This document shows positions 1 to 12,222 of a DNA stretch of 64,000 bases, one piece after another. The notes under the pieces were generated by a model. That model worked only from the letters and a program-made list of their open reading frames with translations. It was not told the DNA's origin and did no database searches. How positions within the stretch are numbered: the first letter of the stretch is position 1; each line of letters starts with the position of its first letter. The position numbers and the translations under genes were made by a program. Origin of the DNA: Achatina immaculata (Eukaryota; Mollusca; Gastropoda; Stylommatophora; Achatinidae); NCBI GenBank assembly GCA_009760885.1, contig CM019713.1:29444927-29508926 (forward strand), written 5' to 3'.

Positions 1-1530
1 GTTCAGCATTTTTTCATTATGAAGTCTATTGTAATTCCAAAAAGCAAAGGAGACAGTATACATCCTTGCTTCACACTTGTTTCAATCTGGAACTATTCAC
101 TCATCCCTTCTTCTGTTTTGACTGCACAAACATATCCATTGTAGAAGTTCTTAATAATGATGACATTATGGTATTCCATATAGACATAAAATTCTCCATA
201 ATGAATCTCTGTGTATGCTATCAAATGCCTTTTTAAAGTCTATGAAGTTCAATAGTAATGGTTTCTGCTTTTCAATATGTTCTTCAAGTATTATTCTTAG
301 AGTAAAGATCTGGTTGAGACAGCTTCTTCCTTTTTGAAATCCTACATGTTCATCTCTCACTGTGGTATCCACTATATCTTTAAGTCTATTCAAAATGACC
401 TTGCAAAATACTTTTGACACAACTGATATTAAGGTTACTCCTCTCCAATTGTTACAGTCACTAAGGTTGCCTTTGTTTGGTATTTTAACACTGATTCCTT
501 TTTTCCATTTAGAGGGACCTTTTCTTCTTTCCAAATCTTGTTAAACATTCTCTGTAGTTGTCTCATGTTGTCACTATTGATAGCTTTTAGCATTTCGGCT
601 GTTATTTCATCTTCACTTGCAGCTTTTTTGTTAGCCATTAAATTCACTGCTGTTTCAATTTCATGCAATTTAATTTAATCTAGGTTGACATTTAGTTGTG
701 GGGGTGGTAAGTCAGTTTCAAGGTTTAACAATTTTTTTGGGTGTGGTTGATTAAGTATTTCTTGGAAGTGTTCAGCCCATTTTTGCTTTTGGTCTTTATT
801 TGATGTTAATAGTGTTCCAGTTTTGCTAAAGATTGGTCTTTCTTTAGATGTAACAGTACCTGTTAGCCTTTTTTTTGTATGTTATATAGTTTTGCTGTCT
901 CCTGTTTTTGCTGCTTTCTTTGCCTCTTTCACCATATTGTCTATTTATTCTCTTTATTTAAGCTGAACTTTTTACTTTCTTGTCTATTTCTTTGTATGTT
1001 GCTTTTGCCATATCTTTTTGAAGATCTGTTTTTACATTCAACATGTCTAATTTGACTGCTTGTCTTTCATGTATGTACTTCCATGTGTTTTCTGATATCC
1101 ATGCTTTTCTGTTTGGTTTTTTCAGTCCAGCGCTTGCTTTTGCTGCTGTGATTATGGCTGTGCTGTAAGAATTCCATAATTCATCTATACCTATCTCCTC
1201 TACTTCACTGGGTGTTTTGGAATGATTGGCAAATTCCTGATTGAAATTAGTATTCTCTTCTTGTAGGCTGTGGCTGTTTATCTTTCTGTGTATTGATTTC
1301 TTGTGTTGGCTTTTCAATTTTAGTTTTATTTTCCCTATGCACATGTTGTGATCACTGTTAACATCTGCACCTCTATAAGCTCTTACATCTATCAGAGATG
1401 TTCTGTATTGCTTTCTAATACAAAAATGATCTATCTGGTTTCTAGTTGTATCATCTGGAGATATCAGTGTTGTTTTATGTATCTCTTTGTGTGGAAATAT
1501 TGTGCCTGCAATGATCATGCCCTAGTAGTA
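1..1530 (-). mobile_element. LINE family A, endonuclease-RT fragment running off the left edge
   Basis: Reading minus from about 1520: the C-terminal part of an apurinic-type endonuclease with the SDHN motif, a linker, then the RT N-terminal domain (NNWRGVTLISVVSKV, FQKGRSCLNQIFTLR, FIDFKKAFDSI) and at the edge VKQGCILSPLLF. Frames shift several times, so it is dead. It lies upstream of, and probably in an intron before, the first IAP coding exon. The same family reappears at 9056-9898 and as short 3' ends elsewhere. Confidence 0.8.
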
Positions 1531-1756
1531 TGGTAGACTAAATTACAGCTGTGGTGAGGCTGCTGTTCTTGCTGATATAAATGGTGAGCAAAGCTTTTCT
1601 AGCTCTTAAACAAAGGTACACTAGAAAGTTGATGCGCGTTTTGGTTATATGTAAGAAGCCATGCTAAATTACTTTTAAATATAAACAATGTTAATTTACT
1701 ATTAACTGTAGGCAGTAGTAAATTACTACTAACTGTAATGTTTTCTTGTTTGTCAG

Positions 1757-4307
1757 GGCCCAAGACATACCTTTTCAAAGTGGTTATCGGTGCATCAAGT
1801 AATGGAAATTCCACGGCTTTTTAACCTGTCCATGGAAAAAGCACTGGAGTTTGTTAGTTCAGGTTACATCTGTCACTTTCGTTACGGCAAATCGATCCAC
1901 TATGGAAACAACAGATGTAAATCAGTTCCACATGAGACTGCTCAGCCTCTTGATATATTTCTACTTTTGTACAAAATTGGAAAAAACGATTTGTGCTCTA
2001 TTTTAGATTTCCTTTTGAAAAGTATTGGTCTTCACACAAGGCAAACAGTCAAAAATTGCATAGAACGACTTATAGAGATAGCAAGACGACAGATTAAAGA
2101 AAAACCGAGTAATAAAACCCCCAATGACAATTCATTCTTTCCTGAGCCAGCATTGTATCAAACTGAGGGAGAAGAAAGAAAACAGGAATCAACCCTATTT
2201 GACTTAATTAGAGCCATCATTTTTCATGAACATTGTAGTTCGGCTTGTGAAGTCTTAACTGGCATGACAAAAAATAACGGGACAGATTCTTCTGTTTCTG
2301 CTAAGACAGAGGAATGTGGACAAAAAATTTGTTATGAAAGTCGGTCTCATTGGCTAAATTCATCGTTCACTGTGAATAATATTACAGAAACGAGTCTTCA
2401 CAGCCACACTGATAAAACCTGCAAGACTGAGATTAAGTCTAAAATAAAAGACAGTGAACCCGTTTTGAATATGCCACATTATTATAGAACTGTTACCTAT
2501 GTGTGTTTAGCTCCAGTAGAACTAGTCTTGACCGTGCAATCACAAGAAGATTTTGACGTCCTTAAAGACTTGGAATTTGACCTGAATAAATGCAGAAATA
2601 TGAATATGTTTCACAAGAGAGAGTTTAAAACAAGAAATGTGAGACAAGAATCTCTGAGAAGCAAAGAAATTCACAGATGTCAAATGAAAAGAGAAGGTGT
2701 AGACAACATCTGTAATCATGTTCACATTCTTATTGAAGACAAAAAAGAAAGGTTTCATATTGGACACCATAACTTATCTAGCTGCTTGTGGAAAGATCAG
2801 TACGAAGTATTGAATATATTTTGTTGTGTACTTGAGAACAAAGACAAAAATGGAGAAGCAAGATTAAATGAAGAAATAAAAACACCTCACACCAGCTGTG
2901 ATAGAAGAGAGCATTTGCTATGTCTTCCACTTTGTAGACCGTCCAAATCTGAAGATACAGAGAAGCTTGATTCCAGTCAGAGCATTGCTGTAAATGGCTT
3001 AGAAACATCTTCAACAGAATGTAATGTGAAGAAAACATCACCAGTTCGAATATTAGTCAGGAATGTAGAAACCCATGTGGCACAGGGTAAAGATGATGAG
3101 ATAACCAGACTCAAAGTTTTAGTTAACAATGGCTTGGCTGTATTAGACGTGCATGGACTCGAGGAGATTGTCAAAGTCTCTGACGACACATCGACATCAG
3201 ATTTTGCTTGGAAGAATCTGAAAACAAAATTATTTAATAGAAAACGAATATTCAAAAATCCACTGGGGATTTTTCCAAGTAAGGAAAGTATAAATTTGAA
3301 AGTGAACATGCTGCAAGTGCACGGAATTCCTTGGCGACACTACCAAAGAGAAACAATGCGACTCGCATCGTTTTCCGGCTACCCGACGTCTGCTGTGAAA
3401 TCTCCATCACTTCTTGCCAGTGCTGGCTTTGTTTACATTGGCAACGGGGTCAGTGATAGGGTCAAGTGCTACTTTTGTTCCGCAGAAAAGGAAAACTGGC
3501 AGCAGAGTGATGACATTGATGAAGTTCACATGGAACTAGATCCGCATTGCCCCATAGTGCTTGTGCAGTCATCCAACAATGTAGCATCCAGTAATGTAGC
3601 GTCCAACATTTCATCACTGCAATTTGGTTCTAGTGCAGAAACTTCCAGTGCTGAGCCATACGATTACAGCTCACATGCGCAGACTGTTGGCAACAGCATG
3701 GCTGATGAAAGTTTAGCTGACTTAGACATGAACTCTAGAAACAATTATCACAATTACGATGAAGTTGATTCGTTTCCGCGAGAAACCAGCAACACCACCA
3801 CATCCACCATGACACACTCACGAGACCCATCTCAGAGAAGCGTTTCCAGTAGTGGCCTTAACACAAGCCAAAACCAACAGGCAACACTGTACAATCAGTC
3901 GAACTCAACTAGAGCTCAAGTTCAGCAACATGGCTATGACATCAACCAACATGCAGAACGGAGACACCACACGAACATCAATTCACAGATATATTCTATC
4001 CCTAGTGAGCCAAGTAATACCCCTTCTTCAACAATGCAAGGTAATGAAGGTACATCACAGAACATGTTAATGACCCCAGAGAGCAGCTCTACCATACCAC
4101 AGGGGGCTCCAGCAGTTTCCACATCGACACCTGAGTCTAGCCAAGGATCTCATCAATTGACGTATCAAATGTTGGGGATTTTCCATGACATACCAAAACA
4201 TCCAGAATTCGCAGTCGTGGCCAGGCGTCAGCAATCGTTTGAAAACTGGCAGATTGATCACCCAATCAGAGTAGAAGATTTAGTAAAATCTGGCTTGTAC
4301 TATGCTG
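1757..4307 (+). CDS. IAP exon 1: novel N-terminal region, BIR1 and first half of BIR2
   Basis: An open frame of about 2.5 kb. A pyrimidine-rich acceptor ends at 1756 and the first in-frame ATG is at 1802; the donor gtatgt starts at 4308 and leaves phase 1. Numbering from that ATG, residues 1-510 match no family I recognise: residues about 50-100 look helical and amphipathic, residues 100-500 are polar and Ser/Thr/Lys/Glu-rich. BIR1 lies at about 517-587 with zinc ligands C556, C559, H576 and C583 (C-x2-C-x16-H-x6-C). A Ser/Asn/Gln/Thr-rich linker of about 210 residues follows, then BIR2 begins near residue 800 and is cut at a Gly codon (836). In BIR1 the second groove tryptophan (XIAP W323 position) is Leu, which suggests weak IAP-binding-motif binding (inference). 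Reading past the donor adds a short unrelated tail and a stop, so splicing is required for a complete BIR2. Confidence 0.88.
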
Positions 4308-7300
4308 GTATGTATCATAGCTATCAATTTGTTATAGGTGTTTCTCAGCAGTTTAGATTATGGATTCCATATTTCAGAACTTTCTAAAGTCAAACCAGCA
4401 CCTTCTTTGCGAATAAACTTTTTATATCCATTATTTAATAATTACTTTTTCACAGTTAGGTTAGGTTTGCCTGCTTCCATACACAATAAATTGTACTACA
4501 TGTGGTTGTCAAATCCACTATCTTGTTAGTGACTAGGAAGTGTCAGAGACTGGAAGAGTAACAAATGAACTGGACAGTCTGGAGGGTGGGACGTTAGCTC
4601 CATTAATGCCAAAACTCTTTCCAAACATATTCCGATATCCCATGCAGTTTTTGCCAGATTTCCAGATGTACAGATCTCACCGTTGCTTCTAAGCTGTTAG
4701 AAGATTAGTGCAACACTGGCAAGGTAGAGACATAAATTGTGAGGAACCACTCAGTATCTCCCACAGATAGAGGTACAAACTGTGAGAAAGAGAGGTAGGG
4801 TCCTAGCTGAACATAGTTAAACCACACTTGGCATCAGTGCCTTGCACAGGATAAAGGGTTATTGTATCGTCATCTTGGTGATAAAGGAAAGTGCAGGAAA
4901 AGATCATAGCTGTCACCATACTTTGAACATGGAGAAATAATCTCACACATTTGGCAGCCACAGATTCTGCTGAGGTGCTGCCACCAGTGCAGTGATTCTG
5001 GCATGAAGTGTCTTTGAAGGGTTCCAAAAACAGGAGGAGACTCACTGAGGCTGTAGATCTTGAGGATGCCTACAGTAAGGCTGGGTTTCATAGTCTTGTC
5101 TTTTCAACATAGATGTTGAAGTAGACTTCTAGATCTGTGGTGGATATCCTCCGTGCATGCAACATGAGAAGTGGCAAGGAGGTTTGGCTCCCGGACCATT
5201 GAACCCAGGAAAGTTGCAGTTCTACCTGTGGAAGCTACTTTGACTGCTCGGTGGACGATACTGCAACAAGACGTGATCTGTAATGAGAATAATACTCATA
5301 TCAAATGAATGAAGGAGCTGCAAGTGACAACATGACCAGGAAGGATGTGCCCTTATGCAAGATGCAACAGATTGTATCTCATCAACTTCCATCAGGGACA
5401 GTTAGCAGTTACTTTTTCTATGGTCTTCGACACAGGGATGAAGCAGACACGAGAGTATTTCTAATTCTGTGATGCTTGATCCTAAAACCAACTAACATTT
5501 TTCTATATTACAGGATATGGAGACTGCTGTAGATGTTTCTTTTGTGGGGGTGGTTTGAGAAACTGGGAATCTGAGGATGATCCGTTTGTGGAGCATGCCC
5601 GCTGGTTCTGGAAGTGTGGCTATATCATCCAGCTCATGGGGCAAGATTTTGTAGCAGCCGTACAGGTTCTCAAGACAAATGGTGGAACTGTGAGTAGCGG
5701 ATAAATGTTTTGCGTGTTCTTTCCGTGTCTTCACTTCAGATGATTTGTTAATTTGTGTTCAAGAATAAGCTTAGATTATATTAAACCTGCCTTCTACAAC
5801 CAATCCAGTAACCCTTCATTGGGTATCATCCAGTAGCTGTCTGCAGAACAAAGCATTGATAAACTCAGATGGTGGTTCACTATCGTATTTCAGTGACTTG
5901 AAAATTGATTGTAAATACTGTCTCTGACATAATGAACTTCTAATTTTGATGGAGGTCATGAGGTAGAACAAAACTGAGGATATTTGTCCAGCACCCATGG
6001 GAGATTTTTCTATTAGCAACAAGGACAGTGAAGATTGGGCACTAGACCATGCTATATGGGAAATGACTGTACATATGGGAAGGGGAGGGAGAGGTGTTGA
6101 AAAATTTGTTGTTGATCTGCACCACTCTCAGAAAATGTTCCTCTTTTTTTTTTTCAGCAAATTTTGTTTAGGTTTTCTGAAATTTTAAAAGTTCTAAAAA
6201 ATTTTTAAAAACTGTTTTTGAACTGTGAACAACTTAGCCCTGTGAATTGTGAAAAAGAAATTATCTCAAGGAGCTGTATCAAAAAATCACTTATCACCAG
6301 GGGTTGTAAAAAAAATCTACTTATAGGTGTAAAAAAAAATCTACTTATCTATAAGAGTGTTAAAAAATCCACCTATCTCTAGGAGTTGTAAAAACAAAAT
6401 CTGGCTATCTCTAGGAGTTATGAAAAAAATAATTATCTGTAGAGAAAAACTATTTATCTCTAGGATTTGTAAAACAACAACAACAACAACAAATCATATC
6501 TCTAGGATTTATGAAGAAGTAATCTACATGTCTTCAGAAGTCATGAAAAAAATCTACTTATCTCTAGAAGATATGAAGAAAAGAATGTACTTATCTCTAG
6601 GAGTCTTGGAAAAATCTACTTTTCTATGTGAGTTGTAAAAAAAAAGAGAATTTCTTATCTGTAGGATTAGTGAAAAAAAAATCTACTTATCTCTAGGAGT
6701 CATGAAAAAAAATGTTCTTATCTCTAGGAATTGTGAAAAAAAAAAAAACCAGCAAACCTGTAATACAGAAGCAAGTACTTTCTTTGTTTTGTATGTCCGT
6801 TTTTTCAGTGTGATAATAAATATAAATTAATTTCTTTACATTCTTGCTGCAGTGTAATGTGTTTGACAATAATATCCCCAGATCACATTCAGAGATGTAG
6901 CAGAGTACATGAAGAGCAAGGGACAACACTTAGAAAGTTGTGAGTCAGTTGTTTTGCCTTCATGTTTTATCACAACAGTGTCATAGCAACATGTCTTATA
7001 TGTAATACCTTTTTGCACCATGGACTTAAAACACATGGTAGGGGAGGGTGTATTAATGTTTTATATTTTAAACTAATGTTAAGAAAATTGTTTTACAAAT
7101 TTACAGAGTTTACAGAAATTTACAGAACTAATGTAGGGGAAGGAGGATGTATAGTTTCATTTCTGGCTAATCCATATAGAACAACTGAAGAAGACCTGTA
7201 CATTCTGCTACCTGGCATAAAAGAGAAGGCATGAAAACTCTTGCATTCAGGGATTGGGAAAGTCAAGTTCCCCCTGGGAACAACTGTTAAGAGCACACTT

Positions 7301-10300
7301 GTCTTAACATAGTCCTTGTGAGACAGGGAACATAGATCTTTTTGCTTAAAAACTCTGACCTACTTCTGTAGCCGAGAAACCTGTAGCAATCAACACTAAT
7401 TGTAATTGTTATTTTTGTAAAATGTAATGTCAGGATGGTGGACAGATGGGGACATGGAGATTGCTGGCAGGGATGAGGAAAAAACTGATGTGAAACCAAT
7501 GAATCCAGGACATGACAAGCCTATGGGTCTCTACAACAGTTTCTATCAAAATGAGATAAACAAAACAGAGTCAGCAGACTATAGGTAGTGGGGAATGGAT
7601 GTCACTAAAGCACTCATTGGATTCTTCATCCCTAAGTTGGCATGTCTTTGTGGAACTGTCTAAAGGCCATTGGGTTTGACATGGAGAAAGGACTTAAGTA
7701 CAGCCACCAGAGGCTGGAAAACAAAGTTTTGGCCAGGCCAGCCTACACTACTATCTTCATGGCAGTCCGAACAAGACCACAGTCAGCCCTAGCAAGGAAA
7801 GGTGCTGAACTCGGAGGTACCCAGCCAGAAGGCACATCACAAAAATCAGAGTACCAGGCATTATTGCTAAAAATATGTATGAAGAAGAAGAGTCAAATAG
7901 TTATCTTTCTCATATTTCATATTTCTGTCAAATGTCCTGTATTTATATGATCATTTTATATCAAGTTCCCTTTTTCTAGCTAGCAACATCATCCTACTTT
8001 TTTTAGAGATAGCAAAATCATCCTACTATTTTAGAGATAGCAACATCATCCTACTTTTTTTTAGAGATAGCAAAATCATCCTTATGTTTTAATGATAGTA
8101 ACATCTTAGTGTTAAAAATCAAGAAAATTGAAGAAGAAGTCAATATGGTCCAAGCTGGTTTCAAGGAAGAGGATCAAGAAATCATATATTCAATATAAGA
8201 TTAATAATAGAGAAATGCAGAGAGTTTTATGTGAATCTATATTTAACCTTTATAGACTACTCAAAGGCATTTGATTGTGTACAACACCAGAAACCTTGGG
8301 AATTAATGGAAAAAATGGGATTTCCAACACATTTGATACAGTTATCATCACTGCTGTATCTAGACCAACAGGCAGCAGTAAGAATAAATGGTGAAACCAC
8401 AACTTGGTTTGACATAAAACAAGGGGTCCGTCAGGTGTGCATATTGTCACCTTACTTATTTAACTTGTATACTGAAAATATAATGAGGAATGTTAGAGAA
8501 GATGTAGACAAAGAATATTATGATGCCATGGCAGTTGGAGGTTATGAAAAGAATATTATGATGCCATGGCAGTTGGAGGTTATGAAATACCAGAGATTAG
8601 ATATGCTGATGACACAGAATTGTTGTCCACAACACAAAAAGGAGTGTAAAAATTAATTATGTCAGCCCGTAAGAACAGGGAAGAGCAAAACCTCTATCTT
8701 AATACAAGAAAACTAAATTGCTGACAGCTGACAAAACAAACAAGTCAGCTGATATATGTATCAATGAGGAAAAACTGGAAGAAGTGGAGAGTTTTGGATG
8801 TCTTGGATTACTGCTAACTGATAATGGAGATACAGTGAGGGAAATTGAAGGGAGGACATCTGTCGCTCTTCAGAAAGTAAAACAACTAAAGAATCTGTGG
8901 AGAGGAACAGACAGAACCACAAAAATAAGATTTTTAAGGGCAAGCATCTTTCCCATCGCAATATATGCTTGTGAGACCCGGACACATAACAAGGCAGCTG
9001 AGAAACACATATGCCTTTGAGTGTAAATGCTACAGGAGAATTCTTCAGATATCTTCATTCCCGTACCATTAAATGTCACATAGTGCTCGCAAAGTAGTTT
9101 GCCAATTTTTCTGTCTTCAGCAAGTCTTTCAACCTCATCAAGGGATTTTATGCCTATTAATTTAGCCTCTCTTAACAATGTCCTCTTCCGAGTTTCACGC
9201 AGTCTGCCTCTTTTTCTTTGGCTTGTTGTGTTCCACTTGATAGCTTGTTTTGGGATTCTCTGATCATTTCTTCTCATCAGATGATCAACATATGTCCATC
9301 TTCTTTTCCTGATCACCCATGAGACTGGTTGTTGTTCAGTCATCTGTCTTATCTCTGCATTGTTCCACTTTATGCCAAGTATTTTCTTTAGGCATTTGTT
9401 TTCAAAAGAGTCTAATTTCTTGTCTATTTCTTTAGTTGTTTTCCAGCTTTCAAGCATGCATAAATGAGTGTGGATATTACATTTGAATTGAATAGTCTTA
9501 ACTTGGTTTTTGTGCTTATAACTTTTTTTCCTATATTCTCAAGATTCTTGAAGATCGATGCTGCTTTTGCAATTCTGATTCTAACTTCCTTTCTGGTGTC
9601 ACCATCCTGGTCTGTGTAGCTGCCAAGGTATGCAAATTGATTGACTTCTTCAAAATGTGTCCCTTCTATGTGTATTTTTCCATTTTGATTAATGGGAATT
9701 TTCATTATTTTTGTTTTGTCCTTGTTAATTTCAATTCCTGTTTTGCTAGCCAGTGCAGACAGGCTATCTGTTTTTTCTTGCATGGAATTCACATTATTAC
9801 TGATAAGAGTTATGTCATCAGCAAAATCAAGATCTTCTAGTTGGGTCGCATGTACCCAGTCAGTACCTGCGTTACCTGTGCAGCATTTTTTCATTATTAA
9901 GTTAAATATTATGGACACAAAAAAGAACAAGTTAAAGAGAGAAAACTTAAATATTTTAGACACATTAAACATCATGATAATCTAGAGAAAACCATCTTGG
10001 AAGGGTACATAATAGGAAAAAAAAAGAGAGGAAGACCAAGGCGAAGATGGCTGCAAAACATCGTTGATGATCTTCAAATGGATGCATCAGCAGGCCATCA
10101 TGCTCACAACCGAGAGGCCTTCAGGATTGCTGTTAGGGAGGCAAAGTTCCACAAGGGAAATGCAAATAAATGAATGAATGAACATCTTACTTTTTTAGAG
10201 ATTGCAACATAATCCTATCTTTTTCTGTCTAGCAAATATCATCCTACTGTTTTCTAGCTACCAGTATCATCCTACATTTTTCTAGCAACCAAGATCATCC

Positions 10301-12182
10301 TCCTGTTTTCTAGCTACCATCGTCATCCTATAAAAATACCCCAGGTGTTTCTACAACATGTCCATGCTATTTAATGCATTCTTTGACTGTCTTCAGTTCA
10401 TTTCATTGAAGGTCAGAGAAGGTCAGAAAGAAGGCTGATTAATTCATTTCCTTTTTTGTTTTTTTAAGATTTATTAGGAGCATACTCATTCATTAACTCC
10501 CATGCTGGTAGGTCCTGGAAATTGTGCTTGTCCATTATTTGGAGTCCTTGGTATTTCTAATCAAATCATTTCTCTTTCTTTGTCACATGATCACTCAGTT
10601 CAGATATTTTCCGCTATTTTTGTGTCTCAATTACTGTTTTTGTTTGTAATGACTGCTTGAAAACTAATTGAATTTATAAATTGTTGATGGCTGACTGCTT
10701 GAAAACTAACTGAAGTTATAAATTGTTGATGCATTTTTCTTTTTCTTGATAATGTTTAATGTAGAGAATCATCATCATCATTAGGTGTCGTGCTGACTGG
10801 CATTGGCTATTATGCTTCTCCAGAGTACACGATCCTTCATGCAGGCCATCAGCTCAGTTGGTGATCTCCTCTCACACCATCCCATCGGACTGTCCAGTAT
10901 CATTTCTCTCGGCCTTCCTCTTGATCTTCTTCCCTCTACTTTTCCTGTTGTTATAATATAGATAATGTAGAGAATGCATTAGCCAAAATGTGAGGGGAAC
11001 TTAGCATCAGAAGTATGTGTTCTGTAACTGAGGTTGTCAAAACTGTGACCAGCTGAGACAGCATCCCATTTTCTTGAGCTTCTTCCTGGAAACAGGTAGG
11101 GCTAAAGCAGTCTGGTGAGGCAAGGTAGAGACTGATGTGGCCTTCATCATGGATGAGCTAACTAGGAAACCAGACATTGCAGTTTGTTGTTAGAACATCA
11201 CCCTCTTATTTCTGTTTATGGCCCCTGGACTTCAAAACAAGTATTAACATATCAAAAACATGTATTAACATATCAAAAACATGTATTAACATATCAAAAA
11301 CATGTATTAACATATCAAAAACATGTATTAACATACCCCAAACAAATATGAACATATAAAAAAAAATTGTAATATGTTTCTGGACCTGAAAAAAAGTGAC
11401 ATGTCCCTTGGAACTGAAACTAATGAAAGTTGTAATGACCTGACAAAAAATGCACATCTACCCTGGCCTTGAAAAAAGTGTGATAGTCAGTCCTCAATTA
11501 TTGTCACTCTTACATTTTTGGGTATAAGAGTGAATCCGCTCAGTCTGTCACCATCCAGAAAAAAAAAAAGTGAATAAAGAAAAACTTGTTGCAATTAAAG
11601 TGATAAATTTGAAGTAAGCTTCCACATTCTCTCTCAGGAAACACAGTCCAGTCATGTGCAGTTTATTCACATGTAGATATTACATGGTTGCTTGACTGTA
11701 TAAAATCTATATCTGCAGTATTTGATGAATCAATGATAACAGATGATCCAGCGGTTAAATCTCTCATAGAAGAAGGCTACACACCAGAGACAGTGATTAG
11801 AGCTGCTCTCAGCCTAAGAAGAAGTGGTAAGAAGATTCTGTGGACATTTTTGCTTTTGAAATTTCTGTTCCGGAATTTCATTTCATGATTATAATTAACA
11901 TCAGCATGTGATAAATGTAATCTGGAATTTAGTGGACTGTCCATACACATATATAAAAAATTATAATTATCCAGTAGGTTTCATATGAGTTAAGAAACAT
12001 GGCATAGCAATAACAAACAGACAAATCTAATAAGTTGTAAGGCTTATTAGATTTATACTTTTTACAACAGTTCTATAGATAATTTTGTTTTCTGCAAGAT
12101 TTGTCTACCTGTCAGCTTTTGCTCTATAAGAACTATCTGCTTTCTAATTATTTGTGCTTGACAGAATTTTACTCCTTAGTTG

Positions 12183-12222
<40 letters not shown>

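Larger units (their letters stand above)
5690..11718 (+). other. IAP intron region between BIR2 and UBA exons
   Basis: About 6 kb of intronic sequence containing a 32-35-bp minisatellite, a LINE B copy with a nested LINE A, a short LINE D-like 3' end and a 21-bp repeat. A phase mismatch between its flanking exons suggests that a small coding exon is hidden here. I found no convincing candidate. The stretch 6750-7970 shows nothing recognisable. Confidence 0.55.

Noticed and set aside
4308..4387. Alternative IAP C-terminus by reading through the exon 1 donor
   Set aside because: Would truncate BIR2 before its zinc ligands; the consensus donor and the in-frame exon 2 make it a normal intron. 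Kept only as a possible retained-intron isoform.
7642..7950. 102-codon plus-strand frame, considered as the missing IAP exon
   Set aside because: No BIR/UBA-linker similarity and no acceptor/donor pair giving the required phase with good consensus.
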